A stretch of DNA of 64,000 nucleotides from Amorphophallus konjac (lineage: Eukaryota > Streptophyta > Magnoliopsida > Alismatales > Araceae). The stretch lies in the NCBI GenBank assembly GCA_022559845.1, contig CM040125.1, positions 203,896,102 through 203,960,101 on the forward strand. The letters run 5' to 3'. How positions within the stretch are numbered: position 1 is the stretch's first letter; every line of letters starts with the position of its first letter. Made by a program: the position numbers and the translations under genes. Shown piece after piece: positions 34,086-47,216 of the stretch. The notes below the pieces were generated by a model. It saw nothing but the letters and a program-made list of their open reading frames with translations. It did no database searches and was not told the origin of the DNA.

Positions 34086-35375
34086 CATGTCTCTCCTTAA
34101 CGTCCTCTTTGCAGTGGAGCGAGCGGAGGTGAAGCGAAAGTGAAACGGAACATTGAGATGAAGCAAAAATAGAGCGGAGTGGACTGAAAAGCGGGCGTTA
34201 AGATAAACGACACTCCTCCTCAACCAATAAGCGATAAGAATATTTCGGAAAACTCCGAACCAATCACAAGGAACGGCCAAACCGAATGACGCTTGCCTGG
34301 AGAAACTAACAACTAAGGAAAATAAAACACGACCAACCTCATCACTGGAACACACAGCTGACATGCGATCAGAGCAAGCGGAAAAGTAAAAAGACGAGCA
34401 ACTAAACTCCATACAAGAATCCTCAGCTAACCAAACCGAGCAAAATAGGCCGAAGGAAACCTTCCAACTTAGAGTTGAATGACTCTCCTTACCCAAGACC
34501 ATGGACACAGTTATCCACCATTATTGAAACACTTTAGATAGATTAGGGATCATCAATGCTCAAACATGCGTATGATGCATGCTGGGCTAAAGTAAAAGAA
34601 ATCATCAAAACGAATGCAAAGAAACCATAAAAATAGAAAGATACTCGAGAATAATATTGCTAGACCGGACAAATCAGGGTCAAGACACTATCTACAACCA
34701 CGGCGTGGAAGATAGAACCATCATCATCTAATACTTCCAACCTAACGGCCTATCCAACGATTAAACATGCGCACTTAGATAATCATCATTTTTGTTAAAG
34801 GGGAACATCAGATCCCAGAACACATGAATGACCAGCCAATTCTTAAGATAATATATCATAGATACCATATAGTAATGCATTAAGGGATTCAAGGATCGAA
34901 AATACTTACCTGACTTACCTGCCCGACGAGAAGTGATGCGACGCGATGGCGCTCATAAATTTGTCAATAAGAAATTAGCCATCGATAAGCATGCCAAAGA
35001 AATGAGCATGATACATCAAATAAGGCAAAAGCCATACAAGAGAATATATCATTACTCAATCATAACAGCACAAAAACAGTCATGTAAAGACCGCAAGGGA
35101 AAGCATAACGGTCCATCACACGGCCGCTACCCTTGAGGCGGTTCACATTCTCCAACGAGCATGACCCTAAGGAAAACTGTCCAGGGAGGATCGCCAAGGA
35201 TAGCCTAACGGTCCATCATACGACCGCAAGGCTCTGGGTGATTTCAAAAATTGTGAACGCCCATTCACTCTCCCTTTCATTCTCATTCTCATTCAAACCT
35301 CACCACCAGTGATTGGCGGTTAGCGGCGATCTCCTAGCCCCATTGCCAAGAAACCCATACTCCCATACTCAAAAA
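34086..35375. other. 3' non-coding region of the Tat element
   Basis: No gene recognised. Contains GGTCCATCACACGGCCGC and GGTCCATCATACGACCGCAAGG words (about 35110 and 35210) and the promoter side of the plus-strand PMD gene. Confidence 0.45.
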
Positions 35376-38300
35376 ATGGTAAAGAAAAGAGCGATACGAC
35401 GCTTCCAACGCCGCATGACTGGGGAGAACGAGCTCGCGGCTCCGGTGAACCGAACGGAAGAAAGACCATCGACGGAGGCCGGGGAACCATCAACGACCCC
35501 CATAGTGCCTGAGGGAGGTGCTGGGGAGGACAACATCGAGCACACGGCCGAGGAAGCGCCTGAGGTGGCGGCCAGAACCCCCTCGCCCGAGGTAGGTGGA
35601 GACCCTTAAAAACCCAATTTTTAATTTTTATAGATCATGCATGCAGATAGAATAGGAAGGGAATGGGTTAGGGAACCCATAAACATTATGTAGAGGCCTT
35701 TAGGGCCATTTCCAGAGCTTAGGGAAACGAGGAGAACACCGCCGCTACGGCGAGTGCCTAGCGGTCGTTCCAGCGACCATTAGGGCGCCAGACGGTCTAA
35801 CCCAGACTGCTAAGGCCAGACAAACGGTCAAGGGATGACCGTTAGGGTTCTGAGGTGTGTTTTTTTTTTTAGCAATGCATGACTTATTAAACTATATAAA
35901 TGACTGACCTTGACTGTTAAATGCATGTAGGGAAAGCGACGGACGAGGATATCATGGCTGTAGGTCCGAGCAGTGTACCTGGCATTGCCGGATTTCCTGA
36001 GAGAGAGATTGACCAGGATGGGGTTCTCGGAGTTTCTCGAGATGCAGGTGATGAGGTTGGACACAGCCCTACTCTACGCTCTCCACGGCCGGTGGGATCC
36101 AGTCAGCAAGGCATTCATGCTCCCGTGGGGTCATATGATCCCCATGCTAGAGGGCGTGGCACGGATCACCGAATTGAGAGTTCACAGAGCGCCTGTGATG
36201 GGGATGACGTACGCCGACTACCAGGAGTTGGCGCGAGAGCTGTTGGGATTGGAGCTGACGAGGCCGGGACACCACTCGTCCATGTTGGCACGAGCGACCC
36301 TCAAGGAGAGCCTGGGATTAAGAGGAGCGAATATTGCCGTGGGAGAGCTGCCAAAGGAGCACCTAGGGAGCCTGACAGATCGAGCCAGAGAGAGGGTATC
36401 TATAGGACCAGGCCCTGAGGGAGACATCATCCTACGCCGCTTCCTGATGCTGATGTTCGGGAAGCTGATCTTCGCGACGAGGGCAGATGGAGTGAACTAT
36501 AAGCTTCTCCCTTTACTAAGGGACCAAGATAGAGTTGGGGAGTACGCATGGGGCGCGGCTGCACTAGCCTTCCTATTCAACTCCCTCTGCACTATCGACC
36601 GACAGACGATGCTGGGAGGGTTCTCACCTCTGCTTCAGGTAACCCTTCTACCTTAAATGCTTGTGCAATTATGATTATATGACTTGCTACATGCTGACAC
36701 TGACAATGCAGGTATGGACCTACATGTACCTCCCAGGCCTAGGGAGAGGGAAGGAGGTACAACCGGACCGAGTATCCATCACGAGGTAATGGATGGCGGT
36801 ACGGGACACCGGGTCACTGCGATGCCTAGCGCGAGCGATCTCGGACAACATCGACACATTTCCTTATGCATCGGTAAGACTCTAAACTCTAAACCTCTAA
36901 AGTGCACTTAAAATGCTTTTGATGTTGACACTTGACTCTATCACTTTGTATACTCAGGTGCTCTGGACACCGTATCGTGACGAGGGTCACGAGGAACAGC
37001 CCTAGGTGGAGGTATGTAACGACCCGAGAATCCGATTACCGGGAAAGCCCGATAACCTGAGACTCGCACCGCCACCCACGAGTCCGAAGACTCGGAAGGG
37101 TTAGAAGGATGGTGTGGAAACTACACAAGTATCACAAGTAATTACAGAAATTAAACAGTTCATAAGTAAGCAGGAAATGAATTAACAACAATTTAATTTA
37201 TACATGGTCCACAAGATAACAACAGTAGTTCACAACTAGTACAGAGATAAGAAAAGAAAGTACAGCTACACGGGGCATACCCCGGCTCTGACCTCTGGCA
37301 TTACCTCTGGGCACCCGCAGCACGCTGCGCCCCAGACGCGCTCCCCTGGGGCGGCGCCTCACCTGAAACATGGTGAAAACACGCAGGGAATGAGTCTCAG
37401 AACAAGACTCAGTAGGGATCACTCGAACCCTACCTCGTAAGACGGGAAACCACTACGCTAGCGGTAGGAGAGTACCTCGGAAAGGAAAGCCCTGTAGTCT
37501 ACATAACAAAGACCCTACGGCACGCAAACCGGCACACGTGCCACGGTGAGACAACCGAAGCTCAACGGTAGACCCGAAAAAACCCGAAGGTCAAAGCCAC
37601 GAAACTGACAGTCTGACACTCCGTACTCGACAGGAGTACCTCCCACTAGAAGCACAGCCGGTAGCGTCCCCTGACGACTTACACCGCACCGCAGGTGAAC
37701 TGCCTAACGTGGTAGCACCTATCCAAGGCACGAACACCACACAAGTAACCACAAACAAGTGACTAGCTGGGGTCACACCCGTCGACGTGGGTCCAACTGC
37801 CCCCAACCACGTGTGTACACACAGACCGCGCGTCCCTGGTCTGGCCCTCTGATCGGTTTTCCCTTCAACCGGACTCTGGCTGCAAGACGTGGGGCCCGAC
37901 GGCAACCGGTCCACAAACCGCCTCTAAGGGTAAGCCCATACACCACTCCCAGGTGCGACCGGTACTGCGTACTGGTAGGCTACGACTAGTGGAGGGTCAC
38001 TGAAGGAGTAGACTCTCAAGTCACGGAAAACGTCACAAGGGCCGGTACGCGGAACGCTCCTTGTACCAACGCCGTCGCACGGTGACAAAAGCCGACAACG
38101 ACAACTCCCGGTACACTCTGTACGACGAGAGACACGCCGACGCAACCCGTCCCCTTGAACGGTCCACACTGGGCCGCTCAGGGATGTGTGGTCACACAAG
38201 GACCGTACAAGGGTTTGAACGGTCAGATCTGGACCGTTCCACCCAGGGTCCAAACGGCAGATGAACGGCCAACACAGGACCGTTCAAACAGATGTGCGGT

Positions 38301-40649
38301 CAACTATTGACCGCACGTGGGTGAGGAACGGTCAGCTCCTGGCCGCTCATCTCCCAACGATAAAAGGCCTAGACGGTTAGTCCTTAGCTGCACTTGGGGA
38401 AGAGCGGCTATGGCTTAGCCGTTCAGGGGTTGTGCGGTCAAGACCAGACTGCACATCCAACCATAGCACTAGGGGATGTACGGCCAGCACCTGGCTATAC
38501 AAAGGGTTATGCGGCCAGATCCTGGCCGCACATCCCAGTGCACTGCACAACGGTCACAACCAACGATCAAAAACCCTAGGGTTGGGCGGTCGCTGTGGGG
38601 CCGCACATTAGGATATGCGGTCCCACGATAGACCGTCCAAGCCCACTGCGCGTCAAGCCCCGGCCAAAGCACGCCGAGCCGATGAACGGTCCAAACAGGA
38701 CCGCATAAGGGTTATGCGGTCACTGGTTCGACCGCACATCGGTCACCGGCGCGAAAACGGCGAACCTCGCCGAAATCACCCAATCGACCTCAAAACAAGC
38801 CCCATGGAGGGGGAAATGGCAAGAGAAGAACCCCCAAGCCCCCTAGCATGCTCCTACGCCCTTAAACCGTGAAATCGGGGCTCAAAACGATGGATCAGAC
38901 GAACTCACCCTGCGGCATGATCAACCCTTCTCGGCTCAAAATAAACCCCTCTCGACCTCGTCTCGAGCCGAAACTCACGGGGAAGGAAGACAAGAGGATA
39001 AGGAACGTCACCCTACCTCCGGTTCAGGATGAAACGCTCCGATCCGAGCTCGAAGCCGCGAAGAACGCCGTTAAAATCTCGCCTCCCCACGCTTCCCACG
39101 CTCGCCGTATGCCCGCATGATCGCCACTACGTCACCAACGTCCTCGCGCCGTCGCACCGCCACCGTCTGCAGCCGGAACGGAGGTCGCCGCGCTCGAACG
39201 GGAGAGAGAGAGAGTGAGAGGGCGGCCACGGTCGCATGAGAGAGAGAGGAAGGAAGAAGAAGAAAAGAGAAAAGAAGAAAAAGAAAAGAAAAGAAAATGG
39301 GAATATATAGAAAGTCAAATTTTTTGGAAAAATACCAAAAAATTAAAAAGTACATTTTCGGGATCCTCAGAACGCACCGATCGTAACGGTACCACTCGTG
39401 CCCAGGTGAACGGCCCGGTCCACCCGCAACGAGCTTTCGAAGAAAAAGCCAAAACACACACCGGAAATCGGAAAACACACGCGAAAAAGCCGCAGAACGC
39501 CTCCGGGCCTCCGAAACAACTCCGGATCGCGCCGATCCGAACACGAAGAATGACCGAAATGAAATTTCGGACACAACAGAGCCGGACACTCCGGAAAACC
39601 AGATCCGGGACCCACGAAGAAGGATCCGAAAGGTCCGGGATATTACAAGGTAGCCCAGGCGTACGCGGGACGAGACGTGTGGCTTCACTGCATGAACATC
39701 ATCGAGCCACTACACTACCGCCTAGTGATGAGGACGGGGGGCGTCCACTAGCCAGAGGTGGAGTTGTCAACATGAGAGGAGGAGCACGTGGGGTGATCTT
39801 CCCGAGGACTGACTGGTGAGATCGACTGGGTCACCTGAGCGGTGGGCCAGATACGCGACTGGACGAGGCGAGGTCGGGTAGTGCGAGCCCGAGCCACTAG
39901 TGATGAGGCCTACCTGAAGGCCTACGCCAGACGCTACGGAGACCAGGTCTTCCGTGGCACCCGACGACCGATACGACTCTTAGACTCATGCTTCCTTAAT
40001 GACTTGTAATGCACTAACGACTTGACTTTCTATATGCAGCTAGACCCTCAGGGATGGATAGAGGAGCTCCAAGGACTCCTCCACTCTACCATTTAGCAGC
40101 GGGACGAGTTCCAGGGTGCACTGGTGCTTCTAGTAAGCTTTACTTAACCTTTAGACTTAATATGCAAATGCTTATGAACTTGACTGACTGACTTGACTTC
40201 TAAATGCAGCGGGCCGAGGAAGTGCAGAGGTAGGGTCCAAACGCTCCATCCTCTTCTTCCCAGCCACTGACGGACAGGGCTGAGCGGGATGTCGACTTTG
40301 CACGGGCAGTTGCTCAGGCCGAGGAGGCCGAGGCCACTCTCGCAGAGACGGTAAGCAAAGACCAACTAAACTTCCTTTTTGACTTAAATGCTTATGCTTT
40401 GCAAATGACTGACCATGATGAATGCTTGTGCAGACTAAAGAGCTAGCAGCCGCGCTGAGAGAGGCGGAGCGGCTCCGGGCGGAGGCAGCAGAGGTGGTCC
40501 AGCTCCGTGCGGAGGTGGAGCGATTGAGGACTGGAGCGGCACAGGTGACAGACTCCCGACTAGAGGTGAGAGAGCTGAGGGCCAAGATTAGAGCACTGGA
40601 GAGAGCACTCCGGCTGGTGGACGGACGATCCTCTCATAGTGCGTCATAG
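35376..40649 (+). pseudogene. Plant-mobile-domain (PMD) gene with coiled-coil tail, split by a solo LTR
   Basis: Exons read as 35376-35591, 35964-36638, 36712-36873, 36958-37014 continuing at 39653, 40040-40132, 40210-40350 and 40434-40649. All borders fit GT-AG and the introns I can delimit are phase 0. Exon 2 carries the domain: YLALPDFLRERL, GFSEFLEMQ, ALHGRWDPVSKAFMLPWGHM and the ITELRVHRAP loop, matching the aminotransferase-like/PMD family (PF10536-type) found in transposons and MAIN-like genes. The last exons encode a strong Glu/Arg coiled coil (REAERLRAEAAEVVQLRAE). In-frame stops at 36787-36789, 37003-37005, 39749-39751, 40094-40096 and 40231-40233 make it a pseudogene. It lies antisense to the Tat pol, like the antisense genes known from Grande-type Tat elements. 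Molecular role unknown. Confidence 0.7.
37015..39647. mobile_element. Solo Ty3/gypsy LTR, 2633 bp, target duplication AGGTA
   Basis: Begins TGTAACGACCCGAGAATCCG and ends GGTCCGGGATATTACA. AGGTA flanks both ends (37010-37014 and 39648-39652). Terminal sequences resemble LTRs of chromovirus (Tekay/Del-like) elements. It interrupts an exon of the PMD gene, and the reading continues on both sides when LTR and one duplication copy are skipped. No internal domain remains. It is rich in GCGGTC...GACCGC words (38170-38740). Orientation is unclear. Confidence 0.9.
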
Positions 40650-41560
40650 AGCGTCGCACGGAGCGGACACCATGATTATCTTACCAGTTCTTCCGGCAAG
40701 CGGAGGAACGAGGAGGTCGAGCGGCACCGATGCCACCGCGATGAGGGGAGCACGGCTATGGGTCCGCCGGTGAAGAGGCACGAGGGGACTGGAGATAGCG
40801 GTAGTCCAAGAGAGGCACCCGCTTGATGTACCTTTTCCTTTCTCCTTCCTCATGTGTGGACACATGCATGTACATGGTTTTTGATTTAGTGAAAATGTGA
40901 TCTTTCTTCTCCCTTATTTTTTTTGATTTTTTTAGCAATGCAAATGTGTGGATGCTAATGTTGACTCAACAACAACCACTAAAACTGACAAAGAGAGCGA
41001 GAGAAGGTGGGAAGGAGAGCAAAAGATAACAGGTTTTAAGACACGAAGCCCGAAGAGAGAAGGGAGAACACAGGAAAGAACATGGCGGTCAGGTGAAAAA
41101 AATGGTCCAAATAGGGCCGCTACCGTTTGGGTGGCAGTCCTCTAAAAGGCAGCTATGGTTAGACGATGAAGAATTAAGAAGAGTAGGAAAACGGTCCCCT
41201 TAAAACCACAAGATGGGACAAACAGTCGCGACGTGACTATTAGGTGAGCGAGAGAGAAGGGAGGGGACAAATGGTCATCTGACGATCGCAAGAGAAGCCT
41301 AGCGGTCGCTCGATAGACCGCAAGGGGGAAGACTCAGTTAAATCCGAGCGAGACTCTCTGGGATAGTCCCAACCCGTGGATAGGAGCACCCAAACTGCAC
41401 TAAGACCCGTCCTAACTCAAATTGAAGCTTCCTAGACTCAATCCTAATGTACCAGGACTAAAACCAAAGCCTTATAACTAAGAATACACCCAAAACTCAT
41501 TGTTCACATAAAACTCCTCCTTTAAGCCTTGAAAACTCCATTAAAACAACCCAAATCATC
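40650..41560. other. Intergenic part of the Tat 3' region
   Basis: Contains AACGGTCCCCTTAAAACCACAAG, CTAGCGGTCGCTCGATAGACCGC (about 41300-41325) and a T-rich stretch near 40915. No supported gene. Confidence 0.45.
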
Positions 41561-42948
41561 ATGAAGAGAACCTTTGAAGCTAGCACCATGGGTGCGGTTG
41601 TCTACCACGGGCCAAAGCCAGCTAGGAAGGAGCATGGGGAGCTGCAGCGGCTAACCTCCATCCCCAAGCATCTGAGCACAAGCCCTTCAAGAGAGGTAAG
41701 CTAAATCAAAAGTTCATTAATTTCATAAAATTCCTCATGTCATTCCTTTCTTCTTTCTTTTCTCTCTTTTCTTCTTCCCTTTCTTTAGCTCCTTCCTGGC
41801 CCACGATGCTACTCTAGCCTGAAGTGGGTGGCTCCCATGATAAAGGAACTCCGTTTAGAAGTTATCTCAATCTTAAGGGCATTGCACCTACACCCTTGAC
41901 TAGTCTTAGCCAAATTTTTTTAGAAAATCTCCCTCGATTGGTCTAGCATTTCAACTTTAGTGGAGTTATAGCATCCTCAAACACATACTTTTGTGTTCCC
42001 AACCTTTGAAGCCACTGTCCTTATAGAGGGGGTTGTGAGTTACCTAGCCCTTCCTAGGACTAAGGTGGGAGATGAAGAACTAGTATGTCACACGGTTGAC
42101 CCTATAGACCCTTCACTCATCTTGGGAGATTTCATACACAACCCAAAGGATGTAAAAATCATGATCAGCTCCTGCCATATTCACTTGATACCCATGGCCC
42201 AATGGATCACCGCCCATTGCAAAAATAAGTGGGGGAGGTATGAAGCCATAGCCAAAGCTACCTCCATTTGCTTATAGGGGGTTTTGCTCTTTCCCACCAC
42301 CGACCATCTCTTGGACATTCCAAACCTCAGCGTCATCAGCGGATTGTGGCGGGGTTTATCTATCTCCCAAGCCATCCTTTCCTACCTTTATGAGGGTCTT
42401 AGTTCACCTTCTCTAGGGGGCCCCCTCTTCGGGTCTATGATTTCCTAGAGTGTTGGATGGGGGTTAGATTCAAATTTCTACCCAAGGAGGACGTGCCATT
42501 AGCTAGCCACATATTTGGGAGCCATCCACACTTCTTTATTGGAGGTGCATTTGGGTTTTCTCAATAGGTTGAATGTCGGACTGTGGATAAAAAGACAAGG
42601 GACGATTGGCGCTTCTTCCTCAACACCTTGCCACGTGACAAATTCATGATGCGACGACGGGCTCTTCAAGGCAATACTCTTAGACTACCCTGGCGATCGG
42701 GCCTGGACCTACAACTAGTGGGGAATACTTCCTTGGCGCTCTACAACCCTCACCGGTGCTACTTACAAGTTGGACTTCTTCGCACTATGATTCCGGCACT
42801 ATCTCACTTCCCTCCCCTTCGAGCTAGGAAGATTGGGACCGAGGAGGATGAGCAGGAGGTTTGGAGCACTCTAACCATGTGGGAGATCAGCTGAGTCCGT
42901 ACCCTGCAGGCAAAAGTGACATAGGATGAGGAGAATTACCGAGCTTAT

Positions 42949-44480
42949 TGAAGTCCCGCGATCAATGACACCCAAGAGGGGGGTGAATTGGGTGTTTACA
43001 AATTTTAAGAAAACTTTAGTCGATTTAAACAAGTGTGAGGAATAACCACAATGAAGTTCAGATCTAAATAAAAAACTATCAGATCTAGCAAAATCTACCA
43101 CACTCAACTGATCTTTGGTACCATGACGGAGGTGGGAATCTGAAGATTCTACTCACGCAAAGTGGTATCTTTCTGACAAGGTTTGCCTTGTCGATCCGAA
43201 CTCACCTTTTGATATACCAGAGATGTAATGTGAAAATGATAGATTATACTAAATCTAACTCAATCAATACAACCAAATTAATCTATGTGTGTGCTTGCAC
43301 AGAATGGTGATGGGAGAAAAGGATCAAACCACACAAGAGACACAATTTTTAGGTGGTTCGGATGCAACAACGGCAACCTCTGTCCATCCCTCACAATCGG
43401 TGACGATTCCCACACTATCTTGTAAAAGATTACAAGATCAAACCACACACACACACTCGTCAGGATTTCGGAACTCCCATGAAGGTGCACAAGCATCGAA
43501 TCACACAGAAAAGTGAAGAAAGAGAACCACACACACACACACACACACACACGGATCTATGCAGATCCACACATACAAGTGTTTAGATATTACAGGAACA
43601 CACATTTGAAGCTCAATTAGAAATGAAAGAAGAAACACAAAGTAAAAGCTTTAGATTTAAGCTCCCCCTTAGTGGATGAAGAGAATTTTGGATGCAGCTT
43701 GATCTCCACTTGACTTGGGTTGATTGGCCTCAGATTGGGCTTGAGAATCATGGAGATGGATGAAGAACTTCTTGCACGAAACACTGTTCACGGAGCTATA
43801 GTAGCAGCACTCTTTCTCCCTTGGCAGCCCCCTTTGATCTTCCATGAGTAATTAGGGTTTCTTTCCCCCAAGAGATGTTTTTATATAACTTGGATGGTCA
43901 AGGACAAGCCAAGACACAGATCCACAAATCCAGGGATGTCTAGAGACTTTTGGGATTAAAAAACCATTGATAGATGCTTCAGCCTCGTGGAGAAAACCAA
44001 GTCAACAATGGAGGCTTTGAAGCGGGCGGTCGACCGGGCATAAGTGGGCGGTCGACAGAATTTTACAGAGATTGTGCCTTTGAACACTAGGAAATCTGGT
44101 CGACCGGTCCAGTGGGGGCGGTGGACCAAACTCTATAATTTTACAGAGTTTTCAGCTTTGGGAAATTAGGTCGATCGCCCATGATGGCCAGGTCGACCGA
44201 ACTATGAAAAACCTACATAAATGAATTGTTAGCCTAGTGGATCATATCCATATAACAGGAGCTTCATGTCCTCATTCAATTCATGCAGTTTTGTTTTAAT
44301 CTAGCTTTGATTATGCATTTGGAGATATTCATTTGAGCTTCATATCCATTCTTACATTTAAGCTTTTAGCATTACACAAAGACACATTCAAAGCTTGCTC
44401 GTGATTACTTCGACATGGCATGAGATGAAAACTGAGTTCAAGGTTTTGTTATCATCAAAATCACTTGGAGAGACTCAACA
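42949..44480 (-). repeat. 3' LTR of Sirevirus #2 (1532 bp)
   Basis: Plus-strand TGAAGTCCCGCG...GAGACTCAACA. A minus TATA box (GTTATATAAAAAC) lies at about 43880-43891. The AC run at 43532-43552 has only about ten units. U3 contains GCGGTCGACCGG words (44030-44210). Confidence 0.95.
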
Positions 44481-44495
44481 ATCTCCCCCTTTTTG
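44481..44495 (-). promoter_or_regulatory. Polypurine tract of Sirevirus #2
   Basis: The minus strand reads AAAAAGGGGGAGAT directly before the 3' LTR. A second, PPT-like copy (complement of CTTCTCCCCCTTTGGCATCATC) lies at 44869-44890. Duplicated purine tracts followed by GATGATG-type words are characteristic of Sireviruses. Confidence 0.9.
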
Positions 44496-44979
44496 ATGAT
44501 GACAAAACATTGGATTATAAGAGTAATGGCATGCCTCGATAACCAAATGGCGTATGGGTAATGCAAAAAACCAAGGATTCTTCATTGTGCAAAGCAACGC
44601 AAACCATTCAGTATACACAAGCCATTCAATATTTATTTGCCAAGATAGATGGAAAATGAGAGACAAGAGCCAACCATTTGATATCAAATATCAATTGCAT
44701 TCATTTCATCATTTCATTACAAGGTACATTGATGCTGGAGAGAATGCAACACTCTAGACACATGCGACAAAGCAAATGCAGAACTGACACAATGACCCTC
44801 ACAAATGAACATGCATATAAACATACGAACATGCATACATAATATATATATAAGACCTGCACTAACTACTTCTCCCCCTTTGGCATCATCAAAGAAGGGA
44901 ATAGGATAGATAAAAAGTAGACCCAAAAGACAACTGACCCAAGTACAACAGACTAGAGAGACAAAGCAAAAGAAAATCA

Positions 44980-46440
44980 TCAAGGATCATCTACAGAAGG
45001 CTGGTCTTCTGGAGGAGGAGGCTGATATCCAAGGCGGCGGTGGATGTCCTCAAGAGAATGGTCCTGAAGCTGAAGACAATCCTGAATATATCCAATGGAG
45101 ATGTCACGGGCCGCATCACGGCGCTACATTCCAAGAAGTGTTAAGTTCATGATGTGGAAGGCTTGACTAGAATCAGCAACACTGTCTGTGAGGGTAGTCA
45201 TATGGGTGGAGAGTGTGGTCATCTGAGTAGAGAGAGTGCCCAAGACCGTGGAGAATGAATCTATGCGACCTGACATAGTGTCAATCACATTACCCATAAT
45301 GTCTATGCGATCCCCAAAGGTAGAGAGGTGACCCCGAAAAGTATCCACTCGAGTTTCTATCCCAGTAAGACGCCTGTCAAAAGTCTCATAGTCTGGCCAA
45401 GAGTGCTATTCGGCGCCCTGAGTAGAAGACTCCCCACGAAAGAACTGTGGTGGGGGAGGCATCTCCGGATCCATATGATGAGGTGAAGGTGGAGGAGGCT
45501 GGTCCTCAGCTTGAACTGGAGGGGGGACCTCTCCTTGACCCTGCTGCTACTCTTGTTCTTGCTCTTCCTCACTGTCAGCTTCTTCACCATAAACTGGTAT
45601 ATCTCGGCGTAGCTCGCCATCGGGACCATAGTAATATCTAAAATCTGAGAAGATTTTATGGTGGTTGTAGATATCATCTTTTCTGACTCGAATAAATGTT
45701 TCATCACCAAGGTGAATCCCAGCATATACAAATACTACTGTCAGTTGTAAAGCATAAGGCAATGACCTCCTCAGTTGGGTTTAGCATGTACCTATCAAGT
45801 CTATCATGAGCCGACCCATGTTTACTAAGTTTCCATTCATAACATGATAAAATAGAAATCTGTAAACCTCTGTTACTTCATTTCTACTCCCACTTTTTGG
45901 ATAGATAAGTGATGTAAACATGTGATGTAGTATCCGCTATAGTGGTGGAAAATAGTTGGCATTCAACTAAATCAAATCATTGACACCATGCACATAATCA
46001 TAGTTTGTCATGGATATAAAAGTAGCCTCGACTTCACCATGACCAAAGGTCATGTTAGCACCCCTGGCCGAGACTCCTAAGGCTCGCTGAAAGAGATCGA
46101 GTGTAATATGTATCTCAAGTTCTTGAACGACTATGTATAGCTCATCATTTCGCTCAATCAAGTTGTCATAAAACTGCTGCACTAGGTTAGGATAATACCT
46201 AGTGTATCTGGTGACAAAATCACTCCAACCTTCTTGAATCTCAAAAAGTGCACATAAATCGGGCGAAATATCATTCACCTCATCGAACTCGACCAGTCGA
46301 GGGTCGATAATGGGCGTGGAGGCAAACGAGGTGCACAATGAGGTGCAGGTGCCCGCTGTGGTGGAGGAGCCTAGGCCTCTCGTCTCTGACCGCTGGGTTC
46401 CCCTTGGGCAGAACGCCGAGAACTCCGTCGAGGCGGCATC
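44980..46440 (-). pseudogene. Sirevirus #2 env-like ORF
   Basis: One reading frame can be followed from about 46338 to the TGA at 44982-44980 with interruptions. The N-terminal part (MPPRRSSRRSAQG at 46440) is shifted. The centre holds ALFEIQEGWSDFV, YYPNLVQQFYDNLIE and LFQRALGVSARG, the pattern of the putative plant transposon protein domain (PF20167-type). An acidic GEEADSEEEQEQE stretch, a proline-rich linker and a heptad repeat rich in DxMSGRIDSF-type turns follow. It corresponds to the extra ORF between pol and 3' LTR in Sireviruses. Whether it ever served as an envelope protein is unknown; no signal peptide is seen. Confidence 0.7.
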
Positions 46441-46599
46441 CTAGACTAGAAGACTTACCGGGAAACCCTTGAAGGATCAATCTCAACCCAGGGGATGAAG
46501 ATGAACCAAACGACACTCCTAGGGCTTGGAATGATCTTCTCCACAATCTGGAACCTTGGGTAGATCCACACGAACGCATGAACGGCCGCGGGGATATCA

Positions 46600-47216
46600 T
46601 CCTGAAACCATGATGAATCGACTGGTTCTTGTGTGGGTGAAGAAATAATTAGGTTTTTGCACTAGGGAAGTGGAGTCTTGGTGTTTTAGGGTTAGGAAAT
46701 AGGGTATGAAAGAGAGTGGAGGCTTTGGAATGAAGAGGGGAAGTGTGAAGACCCCTTTAAAAGGGGTTCATATGTTGGTTCGGCCGGCCCAGTTCACCGA
46801 GTTCGGTCGACCGGACCGGGGGTGGCGGTCGACCGAAGTGCCCTAAAAATTCATTTTTTTCATTTTTTTGTTTCCTTTTCTTTTTCTTGATTTAAGCATC
46901 ATCAGCTGACCTTCTAAATAGAACCAACATCATGAAGTAGAGAGAGGGAAAAGAGATGGAGTTTTGAGGAAAATTCTCTAACTCCACCTCAGAAGGTGCC
47001 TTAGATCCAGAAGTCATACGGGTCCACATTTATTTACTGAAGGAATATTCATCTTTAGAAGGATTTTCAAGGAGTGCTGTATGTATAAATACACTCAAAC
47101 ATGTAGGGATGTAAATACACACAAGGTATTGAAAATAAGTACATACAATATGCATGTTAATATACCCTTTATGCATATGAGTTTCTATAAGTGCAACCCT
47201 TACCCTAAGTGCAGAC
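46600..47216 (-). other. Spacer between RNase H and the env-like ORF
   Basis: Non-coding; contains TTCGGTCGACCGGACCG and GGCGGTCGACCGAAG words at 46803-46837 and A/T-rich sequence. Confidence 0.6.

Noticed and set aside
37591..39819. ORFs within the solo gypsy LTR (e.g. 39071-39688, 39214-39819)
   Set aside because: Overlapping frames on both strands in a GC-rich LTR, no domains; 39214-39819 also crosses the LTR border.
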